A DNA stretch of 64,000 bases, taken from assembly GCA_022036555.1 (NCBI GenBank), contig CM039137.1:2330947-2394946 (forward strand), read 5' to 3'. The notes beneath the pieces were generated by a model. It was given only the letters and a program-made list of their open reading frames with translations. It ran no database searches and was not told the origin of the DNA. Positions within the stretch are counted from its first letter, which is position 1. Each line of letters opens with the position of its first letter. The stretch is from Microstegium vimineum (Eukaryota > Streptophyta > Magnoliopsida > Poales > Poaceae). Positions 1-11,148 of the stretch are shown here, piece by piece. The position numbers were made by a program, and so were the translations under genes.

Positions 1-187
1 ATCCATATGCGGTTTATAATCGGGTTTTTTTTTTGGACGGTTTTGATCTGGTGCATGTGTTGCCTTTCGGAAATCCTTCCAAAAGAGACGACGCCCATCT
101 TTTGAAAAAAACAGGGCTATTCTGTCCTGGCTAGACCTGGCGAGGACATGTGCCTGTCATGAACCAAACTTCTTTTCATGATCCTAA

Positions 188-417
188 GGGCATCTATAAT
201 GGTAATAGCTAGTACTAACTACATAGTTAGTTGATATAAAGGTGAGAGACAATAAAAAAGATTAATATATAGTAGTGGATCCATATTCTCCTCTCATATA
301 ATCTTGAACTACGTAAAATATATAAGTTATTTACTCGTAGCTAGTGACTACTCTCTCCTACTTTTTTTTTGCCAAGTCACATCTAGCTAGTCAAATAGTT
401 AACCATTACGGACGCCC
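188..417. mobile_element. MITE with GGGC(A/G)TC..ATAATGG-type terminal inverted repeats
   Basis: The left end reads GGGCATCTATAATGG. The reverse complement of the right end reads GGGCGTCCGTAATGG, so the termini are inverted repeats about 230 bp apart. The interior is AT-rich with no coding capacity. The target duplication is not clear, so the superfamily is left open (Tourist/PIF-like is possible). Confidence 0.5.
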
Positions 418-706
418 AACATCTCCAAGAGATATGATATCTTTGTTCTGTATTGTATATTTAGATTTTTACAGAGAAAATTGAACTCTAACAGATCTTC
501 TATTTGGTTTTGTATAATAGCAAGTATGTTATTCCTAAAATCTCGTTGGACATAAATAGTAAGCGAACCTGGTTTGTCATCTTATGATGAGAAATAACAA
601 GTTTATTAAAAAACTCTCTTTTTTTAGAACTTTTATATTTTACAAAAGAGCTAAACTATGTAATTTAATTATTTATTTTACCATATCGGTTGGAGATGCT
701 CTTAGA
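418..706. mobile_element. Probable small inverted-repeat element (CATCTCCAA termini)
   Basis: CATCTCCAA near 420 is mirrored by TTGGAGATG near 690, and the similarity continues inward (GATATGATAT against the complement of ACCATATCGG). The interior is AT-rich. It abuts the MITE at 188-417. Ends and target duplication are not resolved. Confidence 0.3.
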
Positions 707-2511
707 GAAACAACGAAACACGGTAGCATTCTACGGTAGCATCGTCCTGTGCTAGGGGCATGAGACATGACCAAGCTCTCCAAAGAAAGTCGTGTCTAGT
801 TCATGCGTTTAGTTTTACCTCGCTTTAGATGGATCAGACATCAGAGATTCAGGATCGTACAGGATTTTTCTATTTTTGCTGTTCTATAAACTCCTTCCGA
901 AGATGCTGTTTTTGTTCATTCTTCTATCTTTTTTTGTGACTTTGTTCATTCTTCTATCTAGACTTTCATGTGTATCAATATATATTGATAGCTAATTCTA
1001 AAAAAATATCGGCAGCTTTCCTCCTCGGTTGAATTTTTTAAAAGAGAATATTGTACAGACCCTATTTTAATAAGCAACTTTAAAGTTTGGTCCAACACGT
1101 CATTAAGATTAATAAAGTCATCACATGCATCTCGTTGTGATTTTTTTAAAAAAAAATGTTGTACAAATCCTAGCCAAATAAGCATCTTTTAAAGTTTAAG
1201 CCGGCAAATCCTCAAAATTGACGAAATTACCTCGAACGTCTCTTAGAACCACTAGGTTACGTGTCCCTTCGCTAAAAAAATTGTTGTTTATATTACTTAA
1301 ACATGTCATAGTTCTTTCTATTGTGAATTTTAATGGTGTTGCTAATTTCAGGTAGCTCGAAAATATCGAAACCGACCCTGAAAAGTTGGATGTCATTTTA
1401 TCACGACAAACTTAGGGTTTCAATTTTGAAATTCAAAATAGGCACTGCTAATGAAGCCCCGCTTGGTACATCTACATTTCCAGGGGCCATTTTAAGTATA
1501 GATTTTTTTCAGACTAAGAAAAACTCAAAAATCTCTTTATAACATTCCTAATCGATGAATCCCTTGGATAACTTTTTTAATTAGATGACCGGATATAATC
1601 ATTATTTATTTTGGATTTCTTGCTAATCAAAGATGGAGAGCGAGAAATGAATCTCTAGAGTGCTTCTAAGATATAGAAAATGGTTCCAATATATCTTTTC
1701 ACCATCTAACAACTTTCTATATCTCATGCATACTTTAGAAAGTCAGTCTCGCTCTCTATTTTTTGTCAACTAGATATTCATAATAGAGGGGATATAAATT
1801 AAAGAGCTTGCTGGAGGGTATTTTTAATAAAAACCTATATTTTTGTCAATTACGAATAACGTAAGGAGACTTTTAGAGTTGCTCTAATAATAGTAAAGAG
1901 TTTATTTTAATATATAATAAAAATAAAACAGATTGATCATAGCTCAATCTGCAATTTTTAGAGTCATCAGGAGTAAAAATACACTGGTAGTGTAGCATCT
2001 TAGGTCTCTACCAAATGGAACCGGATTGTTTACGCAGCATTAAGAAGGTTATATATGTTTGTTGGGTCGACACGTTCAAGGCATCAGCCGACAAAATAAG
2101 TGCTCAACTGAAAGTCCGCCCGGGAAACATGGTTGGACACCAGCGTTGGCCGTGACCTGGTGTAGGGCATCCCTTGCTTGGCAGAGCCCAGAGCCCACAC
2201 GCCAAAGTACAGCAGGTGGTGACGTCACGGCTACACGAGCGTATCCATGTAGGTCCCAAGGAGATAGATATATTCCATGCCGATTTTTCATTTCCCAAGG
2301 GAGAGAGGTGATGATCATATGGTATGGTATGCATGGTACCCTGCTTGGCCGACGGGACAAGATATATTCCACGGCAATAAAAGGCAAAGAAGAAATTGCT
2401 AGGGAAGATGCCCTGCCATTGTTTTATCAGCTCTTTTTTTTTTTTGAAGAGAAGAGGGAATCCTTTTATTTTGACACAATGGAAAAGATGCCTTGGAATG
2501 AAAAAGCCATT

Positions 2512-2886
2512 ACTACTACAACAAAAATTGTGACCTTTCCAAAACCCCCTCCGAGGTGGCTAAGAACATGAACCACCTCGGTTAATGCGAGGTGAGCGCT
2601 TTTTATTAGCCAAGGCAATTATAAGAATTCGTCTCTCAAAATTCATTAAACGAGGCGAACATTTATAACATAACCAACTTGGTTAATGTCTATTAACTGA
2701 GATGGCTTTTAAAACATAACCGTCTTGGTAAATCATTAACCGAGACGGTAAATATTTGCCCGAATTTCGGTTTTGTGAAAAAAAATTAATTAACCGTAGT
2801 CGTCTCAGTTAAGGCTATGATTAACCATGACCTTTGGTTCGAGGCGGTTGCAAAAAAACGCCTCCGTAAAGATTATTGTAGTAGTG
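2512..2886. mobile_element. CACTA-like non-autonomous element with CCGAGG(C/T)GG subterminal repeats
   Basis: The termini are ACTACTACAACAAAA on the left and, reading inward from the right, CACTACTACAATAATC. Inside are several copies in both orientations of a motif around CCGAGGTGG, AACCGAGACGG and CGAGGCGG, including a short hairpin at about 2551-2581. Clustered subterminal repeats and CACTA-type ends fit a deleted CACTA element. No matching 3-bp duplication was found and no transposase is present. Confidence 0.45.
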
Positions 2887-4078
2887 AGCTAAATGTTTTC
2901 TTCTTCTTCTTCTTGATGAGAGCAAGGGGTATACACATCTTTTTTTTAATTTCTCTAAGAGATGGGCGAAAGGAAGCAAAGAAACAGACCAAAGTATAAG
3001 AACGGACGGTCTCTGTGAGCCCTTCGGGAAAAAACCAACACGATAAGGAATTATGGGGGCACTTCTAGCACTCAATTTTCTTTCCGCCCGATGTCAAATC
3101 AGATGGGAGGGAGGGGGGAAAAAATAGGTTGCAGCACTTTGAGTTTCCTTTGTGGCTCTCCTTTTCCATTGCTCTTTCTTTCCCTCTCTCTAGGCTAGTG
3201 GAGCATCACACAAAATGCTTCCCATTGTACTACTACTACTACGTGTCCACTGTCTAGTCACCACTTGGTGCCTTTCCGATCATCGAAAGGTGGCAAAGAG
3301 TGTCCTTTTTTTTTATAGAGTACATAGTACAACGCAGACATTTAACACGCACGCATATTCGTCTCTACAAACACACGTATGTAAACCCTATCCCTATGAG
3401 CACCTTCGAAGGACTGAGCCGGTAAATTTTGAAGTTCACGAAGTCACCACAAGCGTCTCGCTGTCGACGAGAACGTCGCCTACCACTTAATGCGTAGCGC
3501 CGGAAAATTCTGGAATGAGTGTCCTTTATAAACAACAATAATAATAATGGCAGTGTGGGTGACCATTGCATTGCGCTTGCAACTAATAATGCATGCCCTG
3601 CCCTGGAGGAAATAGAAAACCATGATGCTGCATGCGTAGTGTTGTTTAGCATAGCATCTACTAGTATGGGCTCACCGCCGCACTACCTTTTTCCCCCGCC
3701 GGGACAAGATCGCGATCGCGATCACCGGCCGTTGGTTCGTTTTGCAACGGGTTTCCGTGGTCCTGTGCCTGCTTCCGATCCGCTGCCTTCTAGTGCCAGA
3801 ATTAGCCACTTTCTAGGCTCCTCGCCTGCCGCCGCAGCAGCGATCCTGCAGCAACCTGCGCTGCCGCCCACGCCCACGCCTGTATTCAAAATTGCAATTC
3901 TCACCTATTGATAAGTCAAACAATCTAAACTTTATCTTAAATTATAAAAAAATATACAAACATTTATGACACAAAATAAGATGGTTAAATTGAAGATATA
4001 CAATATATTTTCGTAAAACATATTTTATAGTAAATCTAGTCAGAGATATTAGTGGCTTAACTCTTAATTACACTTTTT

Positions 4079-4403
4079 TTTGGATGAAAAGAATATCACT
4101 CCTAAAGGCTACTACTCTATCCATTCTAAATTATAAGTCATTTAAAAATTTATGCCATCAAATAAGTATATTATATTTGGATGAAAAGAATATCACTCCT
4201 AAAGGCTACTACTCTATCCATTCTAAATTATAAGTCATTTAAAAATTTATGCCATCAAATAAGTATATTATAAAAATATAATTAATAAATAATCTAATGA
4301 TACTTAGTTGTCATCATAAATATTATTATTTTATTATATAAATTTAGTCAAACTTAAAATATTTTGACTCTTTAAGATTTTTATGACTTATAATTTGTAG
4401 CTT
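4079..4403. repeat. 97-bp tandem duplication inside a Stowaway-like MITE remnant
   Basis: The segment starting TGGATGAAAAGAATATCACT at 4081 recurs essentially unchanged at 4178, giving two copies with a 97-bp period (about 4079-4175 and 4176-4272). The copies include CTATCCATTCTAAATTATAA, a degenerate Stowaway end. A mirrored end, ATGACTTATAATTTGTAG, lies near 4385-4402. The near-identity of the copies suggests a recent duplication within an older MITE. Confidence 0.6.
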
Positions 4404-4555
4404 CAAAGGAAAGCCAGAAGAATAGCAAGAAAGGCCAAAGTCGCTAGATAGATATAGATGTCGTAGGATAGCTGACGCTCAACAAATATCTGTTAGTTTT
4501 TTGAAACTTAGACTTGTTTGGGATTAAAGCTGTAGCAACTATATAGAAGGTTTTA

Positions 4556-4678
4556 GAGCCTGTTCGGTTGAAAGTTTCTACGACTAATGATTTTTATGAC
4601 CGATGAGTTGACTGATGTTGTTTTATTTATAAAAGAAAAATACTATATCATAACTGATAAATTTAAACAAACATGCTC
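4556..4678. mobile_element. Tourist-like MITE, 123 bp, TTA target duplication
   Basis: The left end is GAGCCTGTTCGGTT and the inward right end is GAGCATGTTTGTTT. The element is flanked by TTA at 4553-4555 and 4679-4681. A TTA duplication with a TGTTTGG-type end is typical of PIF/Harbinger-derived Tourist MITEs. Confidence 0.55.
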
Positions 4679-5443
4679 TTAGTCAGATCTTAGTTCATGT
4701 TCTTGCAACAATAACAACGGCCCTCAGAAACCGGTGAGGAAAAAAAAAGTCCATTTGGTTCCAACAAAATTTCTCTTGAAATTTCTGCATAAACAGGACC
4801 CAAGCAAAGGTCACGGGAGTCGCAGAGGATCCGAGTCGTGCAGTCCTACTCCTGCCGTGTGGGATACTGTACAATGCAACCAAAAGGTGTAATTTAAAGA
4901 AAGCCAAAACATATAGGCCAGCCTGAACGCTACAAAACTCTTGCGAAGAAACCTGCAAGCAACCCCGACTCTCCACCATCTCTCCCAGGACCGATATCAA
5001 TCAAAAGTTCAAAAACGCAGAGGCCGAAAATCGCCATCCATCCACCAGACACACAGAACAGAGAGAGAGAGAAAAAAAAGCTTCCCAACCAATTAAACCC
5101 GCCTCGCCGAAACTCGCCGTCGTCTCCTCGCCTTTCCGCCTCCGCGCACCGTCTCCCACGCCCCCGCCTCTCCTCGTCGGCTGCCCGCGCGCCTCCTCCG
5201 CTGTACCGACCTCCTCCCTCGCGTCGTCGTTCACCAGAGTTCTCGCGTGCTCAACCCCGTGCCATGCTTGCCATGTCTAACTGACGCCTCGTTTGTCGTC
5301 GCGCTCTGCAGCGGCGGCCGGAGCGACAGCGAGCAGGATTGGTTACCGGAGGCCCCCCAGCCAGCCCCCCACTTCTCGCGGTCGAGCTGGAGGACACGCG
5401 TAGCAACGCCGGGTTCTTCTGCGGCGACCTGTGGTGTGGCCTC

Positions 5444-8400
5444 ATGGAGCCCAAGGGCGAGCTGCGCCAGAAGCGTATCCTTCCTTCTCATTTCGCTCCC
5501 CGTACGGCTTATTTCTCTTTTCGTGGATCCGGTAGATGGATTCCTGGAGCTCATGCGGTTGCTATTCTTGTTGTTGCGAGTTTTTTTTTTTGTTTTGTTT
5601 GTTTGCTGGATCAATAAAGTTTCAGTAGCTGTTTTAATTTGAAGTACTGGAGTGTGCTCCTGTTGCTATTCAACTCCGTTTTTATCCTCCTATAAAAAGT
5701 TCTTTTTTTTTTGTTAATATGGACTTTGGAAAACGAAAACAGTCTTCGAATCTGGATTGTCCTTGGATCACAGTTTGCCAGAACTTATGGCAGAATTGTC
5801 TATGCAGTTTTTCCTTTTTTTTCATGAGCGGCTGTGTAGAATTCTGATCAAAATTTTGATCCATTTTAAATTTAATTAATCCTGACAGTTGATATTATTG
5901 AGCCTTTCCATTCTATCATGTTAGGGTTGCTATTAGCAATCCAGTAATATATGCTATTATTAGGTGCCCTTCATTATTGGGGTTTGAGAGATGGTGAGAG
6001 CTGAGCCAACTCCCATTTATTTGACAGGTACACCAATAATATGGTGCCTGCACTGAAGGATTCCTGTATATTGGTTAGGTTGGCGTCGCATGTCTCAGTC
6101 CCTCAAATCTAGTTCCCTATTGTATTTGTGAAACACAAATGAAATTTATGTACTTTAATAAATTAATCTAATGTTTTTTTAGATCTATCCCTATGATCCA
6201 TTGATGAAGGACAATTATTAGCTGCACAGCACAATATCAGCCTGATGTTATGTCTGTTGATCACTGTGGCTGTGGTTGGCTTATTTTATTGTCCACTCGT
6301 GGACAATGACCCTTAGAAGTATATATTCTGTTTGCAAGCCTTGACTTTTCTATCATCCAGCTATTGAAGAAGCAATCGACAGCTTGAAGATTGATGCTAG
6401 CACGAAGGCAAGCCATGTCAACTTGGTGAGATTCTCATTCCCATAAACAATTTTCTAACTTGCTTATCTTAGCGTATAAGGAACACCTTTATTTCTTTCT
6501 TTTTCCTGTGGTTGGTTGGTTGTGATATATCCTTCTTGATGCCTTTCATCTTCGACCCTTGTAGCCTGCTAAGAAAGATGCAAGTTCTTCTGATGCAGTA
6601 TCTTGCATTTCCTCCGGCGATGCAGCTAGTACTGTGAAGGAAAGTGAAATGAACCAAGAAACTTCTTTTGGGGACCAAGGGATGTATTACTATGGATATT
6701 ATTATCCTGGTAGGTACTAGGTAGATTATGATCTGATTATTTTCTTTTTAAAAAGAAGTTCATTCATTTGCCTACTTGATTGTTTAGTGCAGGTTCATAT
6801 GGAGGATGGGATGAGAATGGCTACTTTGTTGGCTATAATGGCCTAGAGGTGCACCCAGGAGTAAGTTATAATAATAGTGTACTTCATAAAGTCTCACATA
6901 TGCCTTTCCTATTGTAGTCACCTGTGGTCCTAACTTTGAAGTCTGGTGCACTTTGTGCGTCTCTATGGTGGTACCAACGAGCTTTGCACCTGTTGGCTAT
7001 CGTCTTTTCTTGACATGTCCGGGAAAGTGTCCCTACTATTTTTAGTGTCACTCTTTATTCTTCTATTGTTATCCTTGTGCCAAAAATCTTTCTGCAGGAT
7101 TTGGTAAACGATTTTTATTGCCATCGCCCTGTATGCCTTCATGACCTCATGACTATTATTCTGCTGTACTGCTCGAGATAAACAATGAATTATTGCCATT
7201 TAATGAGTATGCCTGTTTTTAGCGAGGACAAATCGTTTTAGTTGCATGTCTGCTATGCAAGGAATTATAGTCAAGTTTGTATATATACTTTTCAATCCTA
7301 CTTGAATGAAGTGTAAATTATGAGTGTTGTTTGAAGTACTCAATTTCATAAGTGGTGATTGAATTAGTGCCTTTTTTAATTTGACATCTTTCTTTTCTGG
7401 TGTCATCATTTCCAGGATAGACTGCTCCTTGACTGTGCAGCTGTTAAAGCTGTTTGCACAAGAACTTGTTTTATAACTGCCTTATGTTCCATTTCAGGTG
7501 GTTCCAGCTGACAATGGGTCATATCTGTGTTATCTTCCGGGGTATGAAAATGGATATGCTTCTTATAATCCGGTTGTTCCTGGAGGCATTGCTAGTGTGG
7601 ATGGTCAATATGTCAGCAAAGAACCATATTACTCCACTGCAATTCCAGTACAGGATCTAAGCACACCTGGCATTTTCGCTCAACCAATTGCTTACGGAAC
7701 TGAACTAGTACCTGCATACTCATGGGACCCGTCTTTTGTTCTTCTGGATGGGGTTCAGGGACATCCAGTTGGTGTGCATCAAACAAACTATGCTGCAAGA
7801 CCAAAATATTCTTCTAATAAGCATGCTGTTCCTTCTTCGAAAGCTGCCCGCAGTGCAAAACCTGCAGCAGATACTGTCAAAGGATCGTCATCAGGTCTAG
7901 AAACTGTACCAGATGCTGCTAATAGCAGCCCATCATCGAAGGGTGCAAATAAGGTAAACCTTGTAAAACATTGATCTTGCCATCTTGGCCCTTGCCCCAT
8001 AAAGGTAGGAAACTTACTTTCACATGCTTGTTCTCATGCTAGGCATCTGGTGCTTCTATAACAAAAGGATATCTTCCTTCTAGCAAGTTTGTGATGCATA
8101 GTAATAACCAAGGAAAAAACAGTGTTTATCAAAGCAAAGGTATCAATGTGAAAGAAAGTGGTAGAAGCTGGAACAACGGTGAGAAGCTTATGACGAGAAG
8201 TAAGTTAAATGGACATGGTGATTCTGAATCTAATGAGAACAACCACACGGATAACTCAGAACACAGTTTGAGCCCTCAATCTGATGTTGGTTTGTCAAGA
8301 GCAGGGGGTGCTAACACTAGCATACCTTCACCTGTTGCAATAAGCAAAAATGCATATAATCGTTCAGATTTTGTTACAAAGTATGAACAAGCTCTATTCT

Positions 8401-10555
8401 TTGTAATTAAGTCTTACAGTGAAGATGATATTCACAAGAGTATTAAGTACAATGTCTGGGCAAGTACTCCTAATGGAAATAAAAGGCTTGACAATGCCTA
8501 TAGACTTGCACAAGAAAGGATGGCAGAAAAAGGAATCAAATGTCCTATTTTCCTTTTCTTCTCAGTAAGTACACACTACTAATTGTTTCAAGAGAATTAT
8601 TTTTTTCTCATGAACTCACCCTTGAATCTCAGAGTATAGTGTCCCATGGTATTCCAACATTTGTTCTTATTCAATGTATCTAACTGTTGTTTGAGCACTT
8701 AGTTTCACGTGAGAAGTGCACAACAGGAAGTAATTACTTTCTAATTTATCTTTTTATTTTAAAATAACATGTCATTTGGTTTCTTTGTTCCATGGAATTT
8801 TTAGAATTCTGTTGATCTGTTCTAGTAATCATTACAGCCGTCTAAACATGGTGTACCAGTATGTATGTAGAACATGGCAACCTTTTTTTAACTATCTGAT
8901 AACACAGCGCTGCCTTGTTTTTTTCATACTTTCTTTCACATGTTCGTAGCAAGTTAATGAGTTGCATATCGAAGCTGCCCTTTTATGAAAAGGGTAGCAT
9001 TATTATTTTTCTTCTGACCTTTTCATGTTGATTATTAAACTACAGGTTAATGCTAGTGGTCAGTTCTGTGGTGTGGCTGAGATGGTTGGCCCAGTAGATT
9101 TCAACAGGAACATGAACTTCTGGCAACAGGACAAGTGGAACGGTTTCTTCTCGGTAAAATGGCACATTATCAAGGATGTTCCCAATCCACAATTTCGCCA
9201 TATAATTTTGGAGAATAATGAGAATAAACCTGTGACAAACAGCAGGGACACGCAAGAGGTATTCCTTCCAATACTTAGCAAGAGTTTCTTGCTATTTTTT
9301 ATGGCAAGATGTTGAGCTTTGTAAGTGAATTCTCATTTCATGGCAATATGTCAGGAAATCTGTTTGTTCATAATATTTCATGCTATTGCCAATGTGATTT
9401 TCCTTGCTATTGAAACAATCAATCCTATTTGTGCTCTGTGTGATTAAGGAATCTTCCATGATCTGAATAATTCTCTTGACTCTTCTATTTTGTATGAAAC
9501 AAATGCCAACAACTTTATAGGCATTGGAACCACTTTTAGGTTCTTGTCTATTCTATTCTTCAGTTTCCTCTGTTTTACTAATCAGTTAGGGTGTTTTATT
9601 CTTGTCTAAATATGCTTTTCTTGTACGGTAAAGATGGTATTTTGGTTTAATTCAATCACTGATTATGTATGATTTCAAATTCAGGTCAAATTTTCACAAG
9701 GTACAGAGATGTTGAACATTTTCAAGAACTTTGCATGTAAAACATCAATACTGGATGACTTTGACTTCTACGAGAATCGGCAGAAAGTAATGCAGGACAG
9801 GAGAGGCAAGCCGCTTACTACGTCGTTTGATCACCCATTGGTATGGAGTGATGAACTGAATAGTCTGAACTCCTATTCTTTAACAACAATATTATTTGTC
9901 TCTATTTGTTCATTGTATTTACAGACCATATAAAGCAAATAGTTTTACTTGGTCAAAATGGCAGTCTATGCTTCTTGGTTTATGTTTGGTGAAAGGTTAT
10001 GGGTATTTCAATTGAGACCTAGAACTTCCTATAGGAATACACAAGGAAATAACACAATTGGTCAAAATAGATAATGTGAATCATCTCCATATCATTTTAC
10101 ATTACTTAACAAATATAATCTGTTTGACTATTCTAAGTGCTTTTTTTTTCTGGGTAAAGAACTTGTCATTTTGAATTCTTCAGTCCAGTATTTTTTTCTG
10201 TAACTTAATTGGCCCGATTGTCTTTTGGTGACAGAAGATTTTAGTTGCACATATTATTATCTCCTACTAATAGTATCTGCCATTTACATCATTGACAAAT
10301 TATTCTGTTCCTCATTGATTTTCATCTTCTATGCAGCCAAAAGCTGAAAAAACTGCAGAAATTAAAAGGCAAACACAATTGGTAAGTGCCACAGAATTTG
10401 GTAGAGCCAAGAGTAATGAGGAGCAGGGCAACAATGTTGGGATGGTACATGATATAACCAAGAAAAATGAGGAGCAAATCAACAATGTACCAGAAGTACT
10501 TGATGCAGCCTGTAGTAACAAGGAGCAACCCAACAAAGTTGCAACACAAGGATGA
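5444..10555 (+). CDS. YTH-domain m6A-RNA reader, ECT family (nine coding exons)
   Basis: Predicted reader of N6-methyladenosine in RNA, acting mainly in the cytoplasm by family precedent. Coding exons: 5444-5474, 6361-6425, 6565-6709, 6793-6860, 7498-7953, 8043-8564, 9046-9258, 9685-9840, 10337-10555. All junctions are GT-AG and all phases join, giving 624 residues. The N-terminal half is low-complexity, rich in Tyr, Gly and Ser, as in plant ECT proteins. The YTH domain runs from about residue 368 to 508. It includes KYNVWAST (Trp about 394) and NFWQQDKW (Trp about 455 and 460), the expected aromatic-cage tryptophans, and the conserved NNENKPVTNSRDTQEV. The start is the ATG whose short exon splices in frame to the next; upstream is a GC-rich leader. 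The 5' end is the least certain part. After the TGA the same frame continues (see 10556-10786). A Helitron begins 594 bp downstream of the stop. Confidence 0.88.
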
Positions 10556-10786
10556 TGCCATGAGCTAGTTGAACTGGGGAATGAGATAGCCTCTGGAATG
10601 AACTTCAACCTGAATGATAAATTTGACGTGTACAATGTCAAGAAATCATCATTTGTCATCGGTTCTCTTCCATTTTCTCATGCAAGCGGAAAGGGAAAAG
10701 AAAGTGAAGCTATGGGAGTCATGGAACTGTTCCCACGAGAAGTGTTCAATGACTGGGAAAAAGGTTCTAAGACACATTTAGGCTGA
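10556..10786 (+). other. Open frame continuing past the YTH stop codon (possible lost C-terminal extension)
   Basis: Directly after the TGA at 10553-10555 the same frame stays open for 76 codons to a TGA at 10784-10786. The residues look protein-like, with short segments such as HELVELGNEIASG and KKSSFVIGSLPFSHASGKG rather than UTR-like composition. Either the TGA is a recent nonsense change, or it is read through, or an alternative splice from the GTAAGT at 10382 matters. It could also be chance in a 3' UTR. Confidence 0.4.
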
Positions 10787-11148
10787 GGCCTCTGGTGCTA
10801 AGGCATTAGAGCCCCCTCCTTGTCTATTTTTTTTTCATCTCGGAGGGTATTTTCTTTTCTTGTGTTATGTCTTTTTTTCCTCTCGTTCTTCCTATTACAC
10901 TGCTGAGATTTGCGAAGCAGTTTCCGATGTGGCCCAAAGAAGCCAGTTTGCCTTATGGCTGGGTGTGCTTAAGGGAGTGTTTGTTGATTTGTGTTGTCCT
11001 CTAGGATGTGGTATGTGTTACTGTTTCCTTTTAGAATCTGTGCACTTGTTCTAGAAACTGACATAGAAGAAAAGAGGGGAAAAAAGGATTGTGAGGGATT
11101 AGGAATTAATTACAATAACTTCATCTTATGTTGTTGTTTCTTCCATTA

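Larger units (their letters stand above)
1..5009. other. Intergenic stretch, MITE-rich, no host gene recognised
   Basis: AT-rich sequence holding the small transposons listed separately (188-417, 418-706, 2512-2886, 4079-4403, 4556-4678). Short open frames between 2059 and 3911 show no recognisable domain and run through homopolymers and MITE sequence. A GC-richer patch at about 3660-3890 ends in the trinucleotide-biased stretch GCCGCCGCAGCAG and matches nothing I recognise. The segment just before 5010 is presumably the promoter side of the YTH gene, but I see no clear TATA box. Confidence 0.5.

Noticed and set aside
2059..2571. 170-codon plus-strand frame
   Set aside because: Overlaps a minus-strand frame of similar size, crosses a T homopolymer and runs into the CACTA-like element; no domain.
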